DNA of 64,000 bases from Antilocapra americana (lineage: Eukaryota; Chordata; Mammalia; Artiodactyla; Antilocapridae). The notes under the pieces were generated by a model, which saw nothing but the letters and a program-made list of their open reading frames with translations, made no database searches and was not told the origin of the DNA. The translations under genes and the position numbers were made by a program. The stretch is taken from positions 579,309-643,308 of the forward strand of contig ML660774.1 of assembly GCA_007570785.1 (NCBI GenBank), given 5' to 3'. Of the stretch, positions 10,896 through 21,391 are shown one piece after another. Numbering within the stretch: the stretch's first letter is position 1; every line of letters begins with the position of its first letter.

Positions 10896-12218
10896 AATGA
10901 ATGTCTTCTAGAAAGTGGATATATTAATTTCAGCTCAGACAGTTGCTCTCTGAAAATGAGATCAGGGTGAAGAGCAGAAATATAGGTTTACATGGGAAAA
11001 TTTGCTTCGAATTGAGCTGAAAAGATCCATTATAATACAGTGCACTTGGAAACTGGCAGGCTTGTGAGTTGCCAAATGCTCCTTGGAATGAGGAGCTGCA
11101 GGCGATTTTGAATCTGAGCCATTTGCTGTCACATAAATAGGAAGGCCAACTTCCTTACAAGATATACATTCTCTTCAACTCTGGATATCAAAAGATCACT
11201 GATAATTTTAAGTGTGACTTTGTACTAAATGTCTGTATCAGAACTCTTTTTTCTTTTCTTAGGAATGCATTCTTGGAGCTCAAGACCCTGTATATAATTT
11301 ATCCAGGATAAAAAATGGGATTCCTTTCAGTTTTGACTATAAAGCACTTTGGGGCTATTTTCCTTCAGTCTAATTTGATTGATTTGCTGCTTTTCATACT
11401 TGCTGACAGATATTAATATAATATTTTTACTTTAAAAATAAAGGATAAGGTAACTAACTTGTGGAAGATACTTAGTGATGGGATATTTTTTATAATAAAA
11501 TTTATTTAACACATTTGGAAAAAATACTTCTAAATATTTTATTAATTATTGTAACTGTATCCTATGTAAATAATTCTCCATATAGGTCAAATTACTTACC
11601 AGGTAGTGAAATCCATGCTACATTACCAACAGATTAAGAATTGATATATAGCTCTGGACATATTAATAAAATAACAGAAGTGAAGCAATAAATCACGACC
11701 TAATTAAGATCCTTCACTCGTCAAATGAGAACTCAGAGCTCAGTAAGATAAATCACTGATTTTCCCATTCTGACTTACTATCTCTCACTCTCCTCCCACT
11801 TTCCCTCCTCCCTCATTTTAAAAATAAAAATAATTGCCTACAACAAGCAACTCTTTTTAGATCAGTCTGAAGCCAGTGCTCTTATGAACGAACTACACAT
11901 TAAACCTTGTGAAATCTTACAAACAAGGACAATACTTTTAAGGTCTTTTGGAGAAACTAAAATGATATACCCACGAGAACCCAACTGATTTTCAAGACAG
12001 ATCACGTGCACTGGGAATGGGGTATTTGTGGAGTCCCAGGCCCCTGTGGACCAGTGTGCTGTGTATTTTCATCCAGTCCTAACCTAGACACCTTTGCTTG
12101 ACTGCAGATAACACTGACACCCTAGACATCACAAAATTAAAGGCCACTGGGATTGCAAAAATAAATAAATATTGTATAACCATGCATACAAGTAGTGTGT
12201 TTCATAAAAAGGCAAGTG
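10896..12218. other. No gene or repeat recognised
   Basis: AT-rich DNA with no open frame of note and no repeat recognised. Confidence 0.4.
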
Positions 12219-12490
12219 AAAGACTTGTATAAATATAAACTTGTATATAAAATTGGGTATAAAATATAAAATTGTATATAAATAAAATGAAAGTCTCAAT
12301 TCAATAGCTGAAAATTATAAAGTAATTAGATCAATGATTAAAATATTATATATATATCTATAAAATATGTGTTGATCTATCTCTATAGTATATAGATATA
12401 AGATTTAGATATGTCTATAAATATATACATAGATAACTATATAAGATATATATAAATTATAAAATATTATAGATATCTATAAAACTTTCA
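12219..12490. repeat. AT-rich low-complexity tract
   Basis: Dense imperfect (TA)n and TATAGA/TATAAA motifs, including ataaaatataaaattgtata and repeated atagatatctataaa. This is a slippage-prone microsatellite-like patch. Confidence 0.85.
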
Positions 12491-12918
12491 ATCATTGGTC
12501 CTACTGCTCTATAGTGCTTTTCAGCTATTAGGTTGTGATTCTCAATTTCTGAAATATGTATCATTTATACACTTTGTACTCAAGGAAATATTTTCAAATC
12601 TTTCTTTCTTAAGTAGAACATTTTCCCAATATGTTCACAGTCAAGAAAAATTAAAAACAGATGAAAAGTCTTTTATGCCAACTACTTTTATAGGATACAT
12701 ATCCTACATGTTAACATTTTCACCATGAATTTCCTTTAATGCCATCAAAAGGGCACTATTGAAAATATGATAAACATATTCATCATGAAATTACTAACTT
12801 TGTTTTTTATGCTTTGAGTTGATTAGCATTGATAAATTTATGCTCTACCATGATTGCTCAGCGTAGATTTATGTGAATTCCACTGCTGTTTATAGCATAT
12901 TTTCCTGTTCCACTAATA

Positions 12919-12947
12919 TGTGTGTGTGTGTATATACATATATATAG
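12919..12947. repeat. (TG)n(TA)n microsatellite
   Basis: Six TG units followed by TATATACATATATATA: a short compound dinucleotide repeat that is probably length-variable. Confidence 0.85.
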
Positions 12948-13796
12948 GAAACATCTTCATTTCAGATGGTATGTTTTTATTTGCAGTTATAGGGTGTCAG
13001 TGGTAAAGAAATGATGGACTCCACATTGTCCCTTCTGTAACTAAGAAACAGTAATAGTTTTATCCTTGACAAAATGTAATGTGCATGCAACAGTTATACT
13101 TTTCTATTCTGCTGATTTAAATTTCCCATGTTAAAATAAAAAGTACAGTGTGTGTGTGCATTTTAAAACTCTATCAGTATTGTCATTACTTCTAAACCAA
13201 ATGTCTGCGCAGTGTCTGGAGAGTGTAAACAGATGCAGTATCTTTGATAACCTTGTGTCATCTGGTTAGTGACTGTGCACAAAGGTAGAGATGTCGATAA
13301 ACACCTTCTCGATTTTCCTCATCTCGGTTGCCAGAGACAAGGCAGTTTTCTTTTAGGGGGATTCTTTAGAATGCTTTAAATCCCAACAAATTTTCATCTA
13401 CTAAATTGCAAGTTTTAAAGTGAAAAAATGGATGGGGGTCTTGTTTATTTGTTTGGTTTGGTCTCTCTGTGATTATTCAAGCAGCATCAGCAGCAGAGAA
13501 GCAGTCCTGGACTTGAGACGAGAACGCCCTAGATGGCGCTGTTACCCTGACAGCAGTGACGCACAGGAAGCAGTGCTGGTCAGAACAGAGCCAGAATGAA
13601 AGCAAGAACGTCTCCCACCAGGATACGCTAACATAAGATTATATAGTTCACTTTCACAGCATTTGTGCTTTACTCAGAAATGACTTGCTGAAGTTCTGCC
13701 TTAGCACAGCCTTGCTTTAATAAAGGCGTGCATGTGTGTCTGGGAACATACGTGTGTTCAGGAGGGGGCGACTGTTCTGGTTTTACCTAATTTTAT
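12948..13796. other. No gene or repeat recognised
   Basis: Unique-looking sequence, slightly GC-richer at 13480-13620, where a CTCF-like motif lies. Confidence 0.4.
13526..13539 (+). promoter_or_regulatory. CTCF-like core motif (candidate)
   Basis: The 14-mer gccctagatggcgc matches the CTCF core consensus CCASYAGRKGGCRS at 12 of 14 positions, including the AGRKGGCRS half. A single motif match is weak evidence and occupancy is unknown. Confidence 0.3.
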
Positions 13797-13816
13797 CTCC
13801 TGGGTCTGTCTTTCTT
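13797..13816. repeat. Left TSD of the U6/L1 chimera
   Basis: This 20-bp segment matches the 16-bp segment at 14617-14632 apart from a 4-nt gap (ggtc). The matching parts are ctcctg and tgtctttctt. The right copy starts exactly one base after the U6 5' end. Confidence 0.85.
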
Positions 13817-14509
13817 TGTTCTTTTTGATTTATTTTTTATGAAGGATAATTGCTTTCAGAATTTTGCTGTTTTCTGTCAAACCTCAACATGAATCAGCCA
13901 TAGTTATACGTATGTTCCCCCCCTTTTGAACCTCCCTCCCATCTCCCTCCCCATCCCACCCCTCCAGGGTGACACAGAGTCCCTGTTTGAGTTTCTTGAG
14001 CCACACAGCAAATTCCCATTGGCTATCTCTTTTACACATGGCAGTGTAAGTGTCTATGTGGCTCTTTCCACACATCTCACCCTCTCCTCCCCTCTCCCCT
14101 TGTCTATAAGTCTGTTCTCTATGTCTGTTTCTCCACTGCTGCCCTGTAAATAAGTTCTTCAGTACCATTGTTCTAGAGTCTATATATATGCGTTAGAATA
14201 TGATGTTTATCTTTCTCTTTCTGACTCACTTCACTCTGTATAATAGGTTCTAGGTTCATCCACCTCATCAGAACTGACTCAAATGCATCCCTTTTTATGG
14301 CTGAGTAACATTCCATTGTGTATATGTACCACAGCTTCTTTATCAATTCATCCGTTGATGGACATCTAGGTTGCTTCCATGTCCTAGCTATTGTAAATGG
14401 TGCTGCAGTGAACAGTGGGATACATGTGTCTCTTTCAACTTTGGTTTCCTCAGAGTATATGCCTAGGAGTGGGATTGCTGGGTCATATGGTGGTTTTATT
14501 CCTAGTTTT
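13817..14509 (-). mobile_element. L1 3' end, the L1 part of a U6/L1 chimera
   Basis: Minus-strand ruminant L1 3' end. Translation of 14173-14544 shows PPYDPAIPLLGIY and TIARTWKQPRCPS, and the C-rich 3' UTR plus a degenerate A-rich tail lie at 13817-13840. Its 5' end does not stop at genomic DNA. It is joined directly to the 3' end of a U6 snRNA copy at 14509/14510. The composite is flanked by one target duplication (tgtctttctt at 13807-13816 and 14623-14632, extended outward by ctcctg with a 4-nt gap in one copy), so U6 and L1 entered together. Confidence 0.92.
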
Positions 14510-14616
14510 AAAAATATGGACTGCTTCATGAATTTGTGTTGCATCCTTGTGCAGGGGCCATGCTAATTTTCTCTGTGTGGTTCCAATTTTAGAATATGTG
14601 CTGCTGAAGCGGGCAC
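14510..14616 (-). pseudogene. RNU6-like: Full-length U6 snRNA retropseudogene fused to L1
   Basis: U6 snRNA is the catalytic-core RNA of the spliceosome. The minus strand from 14616 to 14510 matches all 107 nt of mammalian U6 without indels. It starts GTGC.CGCTTC.GCAGCACATAT, contains TTAGCATGGCCCCTGC and ends in the T5 run. About ten substitutions are present, including changes in the capping stem and near the ACAGAGA box, where the plus strand reads tctctgtgtgg. The region beyond its 5' end is the TSD, so no U6-type upstream promoter (PSE/TATA) was carried along. It is therefore a retropseudogene. Its 3' T-run abuts the L1 fragment in the same orientation, the layout of U6/L1 chimeras made by template switching or RNA ligation during L1 retrotransposition. 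Confidence 0.93.
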
Positions 14617-14632
14617 CTCCTGTGTCTTTCTT
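14617..14632. repeat. Right TSD of the U6/L1 chimera
   Basis: Partner of the duplication at 13797-13816. It adjoins the first nucleotide of the U6 copy, which shows that reverse transcription reached the true 5' end of U6. Confidence 0.85.
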
Positions 14633-14639
14633 AAAGACA

Positions 14640-15056
14640 CACAAGGTTCCCATCAGGTTTCCCTGGACATGGCTTACATCTTCCCAGCCACTTGTCCCTC
14701 ATGTTTTTTTCCCTTCTATGGGGTGACTCCATCACCTGTTTCTAACAATGTCTTGCTTATTCTATAAGATCGAATTCAAATGGCAAGCCTTCCAGGAAGC
14801 TGTTCCTGATTGCTTCAGTTATTCTTTCTTTGCTTTGACTTTCTGTAACTCCTTCTTGTATTTTTCATGTGCACATCATCCCTGCCTTGTGTTATTTGTG
14901 TGCTTACTATCCTGTCAACTCCTGGAAAACATGGACAATTTTAATGCAATTTTGTCTCCTTCCTGTTCCTATACCATTTTTTCCATAAAGTACTACATCT
15001 TGAATGTTCCTGGTACTCACAAATGTACATGCAAGGAAGTATTAAAAGAATTATGA
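14640..15056 (+). repeat. L2 LINE 3' end
   Basis: Decayed L2 in plus orientation. It contains tcaaatggcaagccttccaggaagc, a tcaactcctggaaaacatgg block corresponding to the ...gagggcagggact... terminal region, and a tgaatgttcctgg..cacaaatg tail region. Confidence 0.65.
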
Positions 15057-15736
15057 AATGAATTTCTTTTTTTTTTTTGACCATTTGAAAACAACGATTG
15101 ATTGCCTGGGAAATAAATGATCCACAATATTAATAACAGCTTTCTTTGTGTATAGTCTAAGTAGCATTTACATATTTTCTCATTTTAAAATATTCTATTT
15201 TTTTTGGCTGACACAAACAACTAAAACAGTGGGTTTGAAGCCACTCTCTGAGGGATCTAGGATTCTCAGTTTAGATTTTTTGCTTCAACCTAAAAAGCAA
15301 AATGCATTTGACTTTGAATATTTTAGTGACTATCGGATCAAGATGGGAATTAAGGTATCAGAAATTATCTGAAAATGACAATATTGAGCCTGTAATACAG
15401 TAGGGTCTGATGAAAATCTTTGCCGTGCACCAAAAGTGACTTATTATACACATTGTGAAATCCCTTCATTGATTCTCCTCCGACATAGACAATAATGTGT
15501 GAACTTTTTTCAGCTATAAAATAGCAGTAATTTATGTACCTCACAGAGGTTTTAAGATGATTAAATGGCATGACATATACACAGCAGCCTGCTTAGAGAT
15601 GGTTTATATTCATTTTTTTCTTTTCATCAGCGTCAGACAGTCTCTTTTTAGATAATTACACCAAAGCCCAGGCTCCTGACTTCAAGTTCAGGGCTGCTTC
15701 TACCTTATGGATGTTGTTCTGGTTTGCCTTTCTGTA
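15057..15736. other. No gene or repeat recognised
   Basis: AT-rich DNA with a T11 run near 15070. No family or gene is recognised. Confidence 0.4.
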
Positions 15737-16236
15737 TGTTGACTGAAAAAAAATGTGCAATTTGAGAGTTGTGAGTTAAGTTTTATTTGGGGCAAATTAA
15801 GGACTGCAGCCCAGGAGGCAGCATCTCAGAGAGCTCTGAGAGTCTGCTCCAAAGCGGCGGTGGGGGAAGGTCAATATATAAGGTTTTGGTGAAGGGGGAG
15901 TTCAGTATCATGAAGCACTCATTTTACAAAAAGTTTTTTGTTAGTCATGAGGGTCTGATGTCACCATGAAGGTATTTGGTGCTTCTCAAGGTATGAGGAG
16001 ATGGAAGGATTGAGATCATAAAATCTGTTCTTAAAGGCATCCAACTGTCTAAAGACATGTCCCACCAGATTCCCTGGAGCACAGAGTGCCTCCCTCTACT
16101 CTGAATTCCCTCAGGGGTTGTTGAAGGTCAACAGCTAGAGCAGCATGGGGTTCCCTCTCAGTAGAGGCAGATGGCAAACACCTTTGTTGTTCACTCATTG
16201 GCAATGCCCTTGGTAAGAGCCAATTTGTAGTTGACA
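15737..16236 (-). mobile_element. Solo LTR candidate (endogenous retrovirus, minus)
   Basis: A ~500-bp block begins tgttgact and ends agttgaca on the plus strand, the TG..CA termini expected of an LTR. Read on the minus strand it has a TATA-like ttatatatt near 15875 and an aataaaact poly(A) signal near 15780, about 95 nt apart. A short R/U5 ends at the terminus. No adjacent gag/pol/env or second LTR is visible, so it would be a solo LTR. I cannot find a convincing 4-6 bp TSD and cannot name the family. Confidence 0.5.
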
Positions 16237-16510
16237 CATACTTTAACTTCTTTTCAGTTATAATAGTTTTCCTATTATCTGTAAAGAATATAGAATGTCA
16301 GGGAAATATAGGTTAAGCTGTAGATGCTGCTCAATATTAGAATTTCCACAATTATAAGCAGTTGATATTTTAGACATTTGTTCATTTCCTTTCCAATATT
16401 TCTAAACTTTGAAATAAAGTCAAAGCCTGGGTGACTAGAGCATTTGATCTTTCACTCATAATTTGCTCTCTTTTTTGAGATCGTGAGTTAAATGACCCCC
16501 TTGGCTATAT

Positions 16511-16716
16511 TGGGCTTCCCTGGTGGCTCAGATGGTAAAAAAAAGATCTGCCTGCTATGCGGGAGACCTGGGTTTGATCCCTGGGTTGGGAAGATACCCT
16601 GGAGGAGGGCATGGAAACCCACTCCAGTCTTCTTCACTGGAGAATCTGCATGAGCAAAGGAGCCTGGCAGGCTATAGTACATGGGGTTGCAAAGAGTCAA
16701 GGACACGACTGAGTGG
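16511..16716 (+). repeat. Bov-tA SINE
   Basis: Full-length plus-strand copy from gggcttccctggtggctcag to cacgactgagtggcaa. The small A-run expansion in the head (gtaaaaaaaagatctg) is unusual for the family. Confidence 0.93.
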
Positions 16717-19156
16717 CAATACATTGGCTGCGTTTGTGTTTCTGGCTTAATCAGTAAGGGCATTCAGATTCTTAGTTGTCAATAAGCTGCCCCTTGACCT
16801 TCCTGATGTGCCTTCCTTTAGCAGAACCAGAATTGCAGCATCTCCCTCCCCACCCCTCCAATCCACCTTCTTCAAGGGCTTCATAGATTAACAAAGATCC
16901 AGGCTTTTCATTTTAGAAACAGCAATCTTGCGTTCGCCCCACTGAGAAGTCTAAAGTCCGGTTTTTACTGGTTGTCTTTTCTATAACCAGCTCATAGTTT
17001 CTTCTCTGTGAGAGCTCCTAATCTGATGATGATTTTTTATATTTGCTTTTTTTTTTTTTAATGTGAAGCTTCTAGAGACTAGAATCCATCTGGGCAGGTA
17101 GTTCTAGGTTACTGACCCAAAGAGCTATAGGGAAATAATTAAAGAGATTCATTGAGAATGATTCTACACTCTAGAAAGAGAACCAAATGGACATCAAATA
17201 ATTATGATAGGAGAATCCATCTCCATTTCCTCTTCACCAGGAACTGTGCCAACACTTTGTCATTGTGATTAAGAGAATGACCCTTTCCAGGCCGGCTGTC
17301 TCTTCCATTCTGATTCTGGTCTGTGCCCCACAAGTGATATATAGAGAACTCTCAGCATTCAGCACTCTTAAAACTACTTTCAGATTCTACATTCCTGTTG
17401 ATGCAATTGCTTAGTTTGCCTCAAATATTAAATGTTTATTACTCACTTTTTATCAATGTTTAAAGTGCCCTGGAGAATGCTGGTTGCCAAGTTGGGATGT
17501 TAGCATGGGAATGGCTAGTTTCCAAGGTCTCTGCCTCCATGAGCTCTGTTTTCAGCTCTCTCTGAACTGCCTGCTTCCCTGCAGCAAAGAGGAAGGTTAC
17601 CGTCCACATTTTCTCATGAGAAGAGTTCCCTCTTGGCTTGAAGTACAATTTGTAAATAATAAATGCAACCATATTAAGATTCTTTTCATTTTACACAATT
17701 TAACATCCCTTCTGGTAGCAATGGTTCAGGGAAATACTAGTTTGTATTTTTACACTGTTTTTTTCCTGAAATTCTTGCTCATTATGGTGAGGGTTAGGAT
17801 TATACCCTAAGCTAAACTTTGTTATCATGTGAATTACAAGAACAATGTTTGGCTTTGGGACCTGATTAATTCAGTACACTCTGTTGATGCTTCCAAGTTT
17901 TAAATGTACAGGGGTTTGTTGTTGTTACTTTAGTTTGTTTTCTTCTATATAGTCACAAGCAGCTTCCGACCTCACAAACACAGGAAGACATTTAGAAGGA
18001 ATGGCACTGTCTATTCTTCAGTCTCTATATAATTCAGTGTATAGCATGTTTACATTCTTTTGGGGAAAAAAAGCTTACGATTCTATACACTATGACACTC
18101 ATCAAAATTCCTTGAGAAATTTTCATAATTTGTTACATATTCTATGTTCAAGAAGATAACAAAAATTTAAAACCTAACTTATTAATGAGTGAAAACAGTC
18201 ACAAGACTGGTTTATCACATGAGAAACCAGATCCAGATTCATCATCAAAATCTGTTAAAATCTTTTTTTAATAAATTAGGAAGTTGAAAGACACATCATG
18301 GATTTCAAATGCCTTACTGAGTGCTTGAGTCATTGGCAGTGATTTCCCAGACAACTGGAGGTCTATTAATAGTGAACATATTTAAGTCATTAAATGACTG
18401 CATAGCTTTGATTGACAGAAATCCTAATTAAAGATTTCTGGAAGTGGTTTTATTTGGTTTGGCAGAAATCGTTGTCAACAAGTATTGCATTGCAAGAAAG
18501 AATCATGCGAGCATCACTGAAGCCATCTTTGAAATGCGCTTCCTGGTTTGGCAGGACACCTGCAGAAGATGACGACCAGGTGGCTATTCTGAAACACTGC
18601 TGTGTGTTAAGACATGGGATGGCTGCAAGGAGGGTGTGGAGGAGAAATGCCTTCAAGTTTCTCTAAAATACAACCTCAACAATACTGAATGGGGGTTTGA
18701 ATTCCTAAGAAAGAACAGTAGCGTGTACCAGTCAACCTGAATCTAAGATAAATGTGCAAACAATGTTAGATGGGTGAAAAATATTCTGAGAGCAGTTTAC
18801 AGCCCAAGGAGTGAATCACTTTACATCCAATGGAAGATACTATATATCTTTCCTACAGGAACTGTACACACCTCTAGTGACATAATTAAATGGGATTTAT
18901 TGCTGTATATTAAGGATATTAGTAATTGATCTGATGAGTTTAATGAAAGCATATTTTATGAAACTAACCAAATTTTTCAAGTAAATGTCATTTGGATCTG
19001 TTACTTTTCACTTACATCCGAAACTCTAAACATTTTTTTTTCATGTGTAAAGATTCCATCTCCTATGGAGATACTTAGCTGTAAACACCTTATTTACCTT
19101 TCTCTAGAAAGTCCTTTAATTCTAAAACCTGTCCTCTTAGTTTTAATTCTTAATTC
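16717..19156. other. No gene or repeat recognised
   Basis: The longest repeat-poor stretch of the first 20 kb. An 84-codon frame at 18412-18666 has no recognisable domain and no splice context I would trust. The surrounding 18395-18670 segment is compositionally distinct (less AT-rich) and could be a conserved non-coding element, which cannot be judged from one sequence. Confidence 0.4.
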
Positions 19157-19310
19157 TCTACAAGAAAATTTAAGATACCAAGGGAACATTTCATGCAAAG
19201 ATGGGCTCAATAAAGGACAAAAACAGTATGAACCTAACAGAAGCAGAAGATATTAAGAAGATGTAGCAAGAATAAACATGAGAACTATATTAAAAAGATC
19301 TTAATGACCC

Positions 19311-19459
19311 GGAGAATGTGATGGTTGGATGGCATCACCAACTAGATGGACATGAGTTTGAGTAAGCTCCAGGAGTTGGTGATGGACAGGGAAGCCTGGC
19401 ATGCTACAGTCCACGTGGTTGCAAAGAGTCAGACATGACTGAGCAACTGAACTGAACTG
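19311..19459 (+). repeat. BovB 3' end nested inside BovB
   Basis: A second, very short BovB 3' end (gagaatgtgatggttggatgg to the gaactgaactg tail) sits inside the larger copy. Host BovB text resumes exactly afterwards. The target duplication is aatgaccc (19303-19310) versus aataaccc (19460-19467), with one mismatch. Confidence 0.9.
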
Positions 19460-19763
19460 AATAACCCAGATAACCATGATGGTGTGGTCACTCACCTAGA
19501 GCCAGACATCCTGGAATACAAAGTCAAGTGGACCTTAGGAAGCATCACTAGGAACAAAGCTAGTGGAGGTGATGGAATCCAGTTGAGCTATTTCAAATCC
19601 TAAAAGATGATGCTGTTAACGGGCTGCACTCAATATGTCAGCAAATTTGGAAAACTCAGCAGGGGCCACAGGACTGGAAAAGGTCAGTTTTCATTCCAAT
19701 CCCAAAGAAAGGCAATGCCAAAGAATGTTCAAACTACCGCACAATTGCACTCATCTCACATGC

Positions 19764-19893
19764 ATGCATTGGAGGAGATGGCAACAACTCCAGTGTTCTT
19801 GCCTGGAGAATCCCAGGGACAGGGGAGACTGGCTGCTGTCTATGGGGTCGCAAAGAGTGGGACACGATTGAAGCAACTTAGTAGCAGCAGCAG
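19764..19893 (+). repeat. Bov-A monomer nested inside BovB, 7-bp TSD
   Basis: A single Bov-A unit from atgcattggaggagatgg to its (AGC)n tail at about 19883-19893. It is flanked by cacatgc at 19757-19763 and 19894-19900. Host BovB reads through after removal. Confidence 0.9.
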
Positions 19894-21149
19894 CACATGC
19901 TAGCAAAGTAATTCTCCAAGTGAGGCTTCAATAATACATAAATGGAGAACCTCCAGATGTTCAAGCTGGATTTAGAAAAGGCAGAGAAACCAGAGATCAA
20001 ACTGCTGACATCTGTTTGATTTAGAAAAAGCAAGAGAGTTCCAGAAAAACATCTGCTTCTGCTTTATTGACTATACTAAAGCATTTGACTGGGTGGATCA
20101 CAACAAACTGTGGAAAATTCTTCAAGAGATGGGAATACCAGAACACCTTACATGCCTTCTGAGAAACCTGTATGCAAGTCAGGAAGCAACAGTTAGAACT
20201 GGACATGGAACGATGGACTAGTTCCAAGTTGGGAAAAGAGTACGTCAAGGCTGTATATTGTCACCCTGCTTATTTAACTTCCATACAGAGTACATCATGT
20301 GAAATGCTGGGCTGGATGAAGCATAAGCAGGAATCAAGATTATCAGGAGAAATATCAATAGCCTCAGATATGCAGATGATACCACATTTATGGCAAAAAG
20401 TGAAGAGGAACTAAGAAGCCTCTTGATGAAAGTGAAACAGGAGAGCAAAAAAGTTGGCTTAAAGCTCAACATTCAGAAAACTAAGATTATGGCATCAGGT
20501 CCCATTACTTCATGGGAAATAGATGGGGGAACAATGGAAATGGTGAGAGACTTTATTTTCTTAGTTTCCAAAATCACCACAGATGGTGATTGCAACCATG
20601 AAACTAAAAGACACTTACTCCTTGGAAGAAAAACTATGACCAACATAGACAGCATATTAAAAAGGAGAGACATTACTTTGCTGACAACGTTTTGTCTAGT
20701 CAAAGCTATATGGTTTTTCCAGTAGTCATGTATGGATGTGAGAGTTGGACAGTGAAAAAGGCTGAGCGCTGAAGAATTGATGCTTTTGAACTGTGGTGTT
20801 GGAGAAGACTCTTGAGAGTCCCTTGGACTGTAAGGAGATCCAACCAGTCCATCCTAAAGGAGATCAGTCCTGGGTGTTCATTGGAAGGACTGATGTTGAA
20901 GCTGAAACTCTAATACTTTGGCCACCTCATTCAAAGAGTTGACTCATTGGAAAAGACCCTGATGCTGGGAAGGATTGGGGGCAGGAGGAGAAGGGGATGA
21001 CAGAGGATGAGATGGCTGGATGGCATCATCAACTCGTTGGACATGGGTTTGGGTGGACTTCAGGAGCTGGTGATGGACAAGGAGGCCTGGTGTGCTGTGG
21101 TTCATGGGGTCACAAAGAGCCGGACATGACTGACTGAATTGAACTGATG

Positions 21150-21391
21150 TAAAAGCTGAAGCTCCAACACTTTGGCCTCCTGATATGAAGAACTGATTCA
21201 TTTGAATAGACCCTGTTGCTAGGAAAGATTGAAGGCAGGAGAAGGGGATGACAGAGGATGAGATGGTTAAATGGCATCACTGACTTGATGGACATTAGTT
21301 TGAGCAAACTCTGGGAGCTGGTGAATGACCAGGAAGCCTGGGTGCTGAGGTCCATGGGGTTGCAAAGTCAGACACAACTGAGCGATTGAAC
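21150..21391 (+). repeat. Second BovB 3' end abutting the first
   Basis: Immediately after the tail of the first copy a further BovB 3' end begins (aagctgaagctccaacactttgg) and runs to gagcgattgaac. It has its own deletions and differs in sequence from the first, so it is a separate insertion rather than a fresh duplication. Confidence 0.88.

Larger units (their letters stand above)
19157..21147 (+). mobile_element. BovB LINE, 5'-truncated ~2-kb copy carrying two inserts
   Basis: Plus-strand BovB starts inside ORF2 (gataccaagggaacatttcatgc) and continues through the RT domain. The catalytic YADD-encoding text (atatgcagatgatacc) is near 20370, and the conserved KVGLKLNIQKTKIMASG segment is at 20390-20725. 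It continues through the C-terminus (RRLLRVPWT region near 20800-20830) to the tail at about 21130-21147. Stops and frameshifts are frequent. Two later insertions interrupt it, at 19311-19459 and 19764-19893. Confidence 0.93.

Noticed and set aside
18412..18666. 84-codon ORF in a less AT-rich pocket, considered as an exon or conserved element
   Set aside because: No known domain and no strong splice sites. Conservation cannot be judged from a single sequence.
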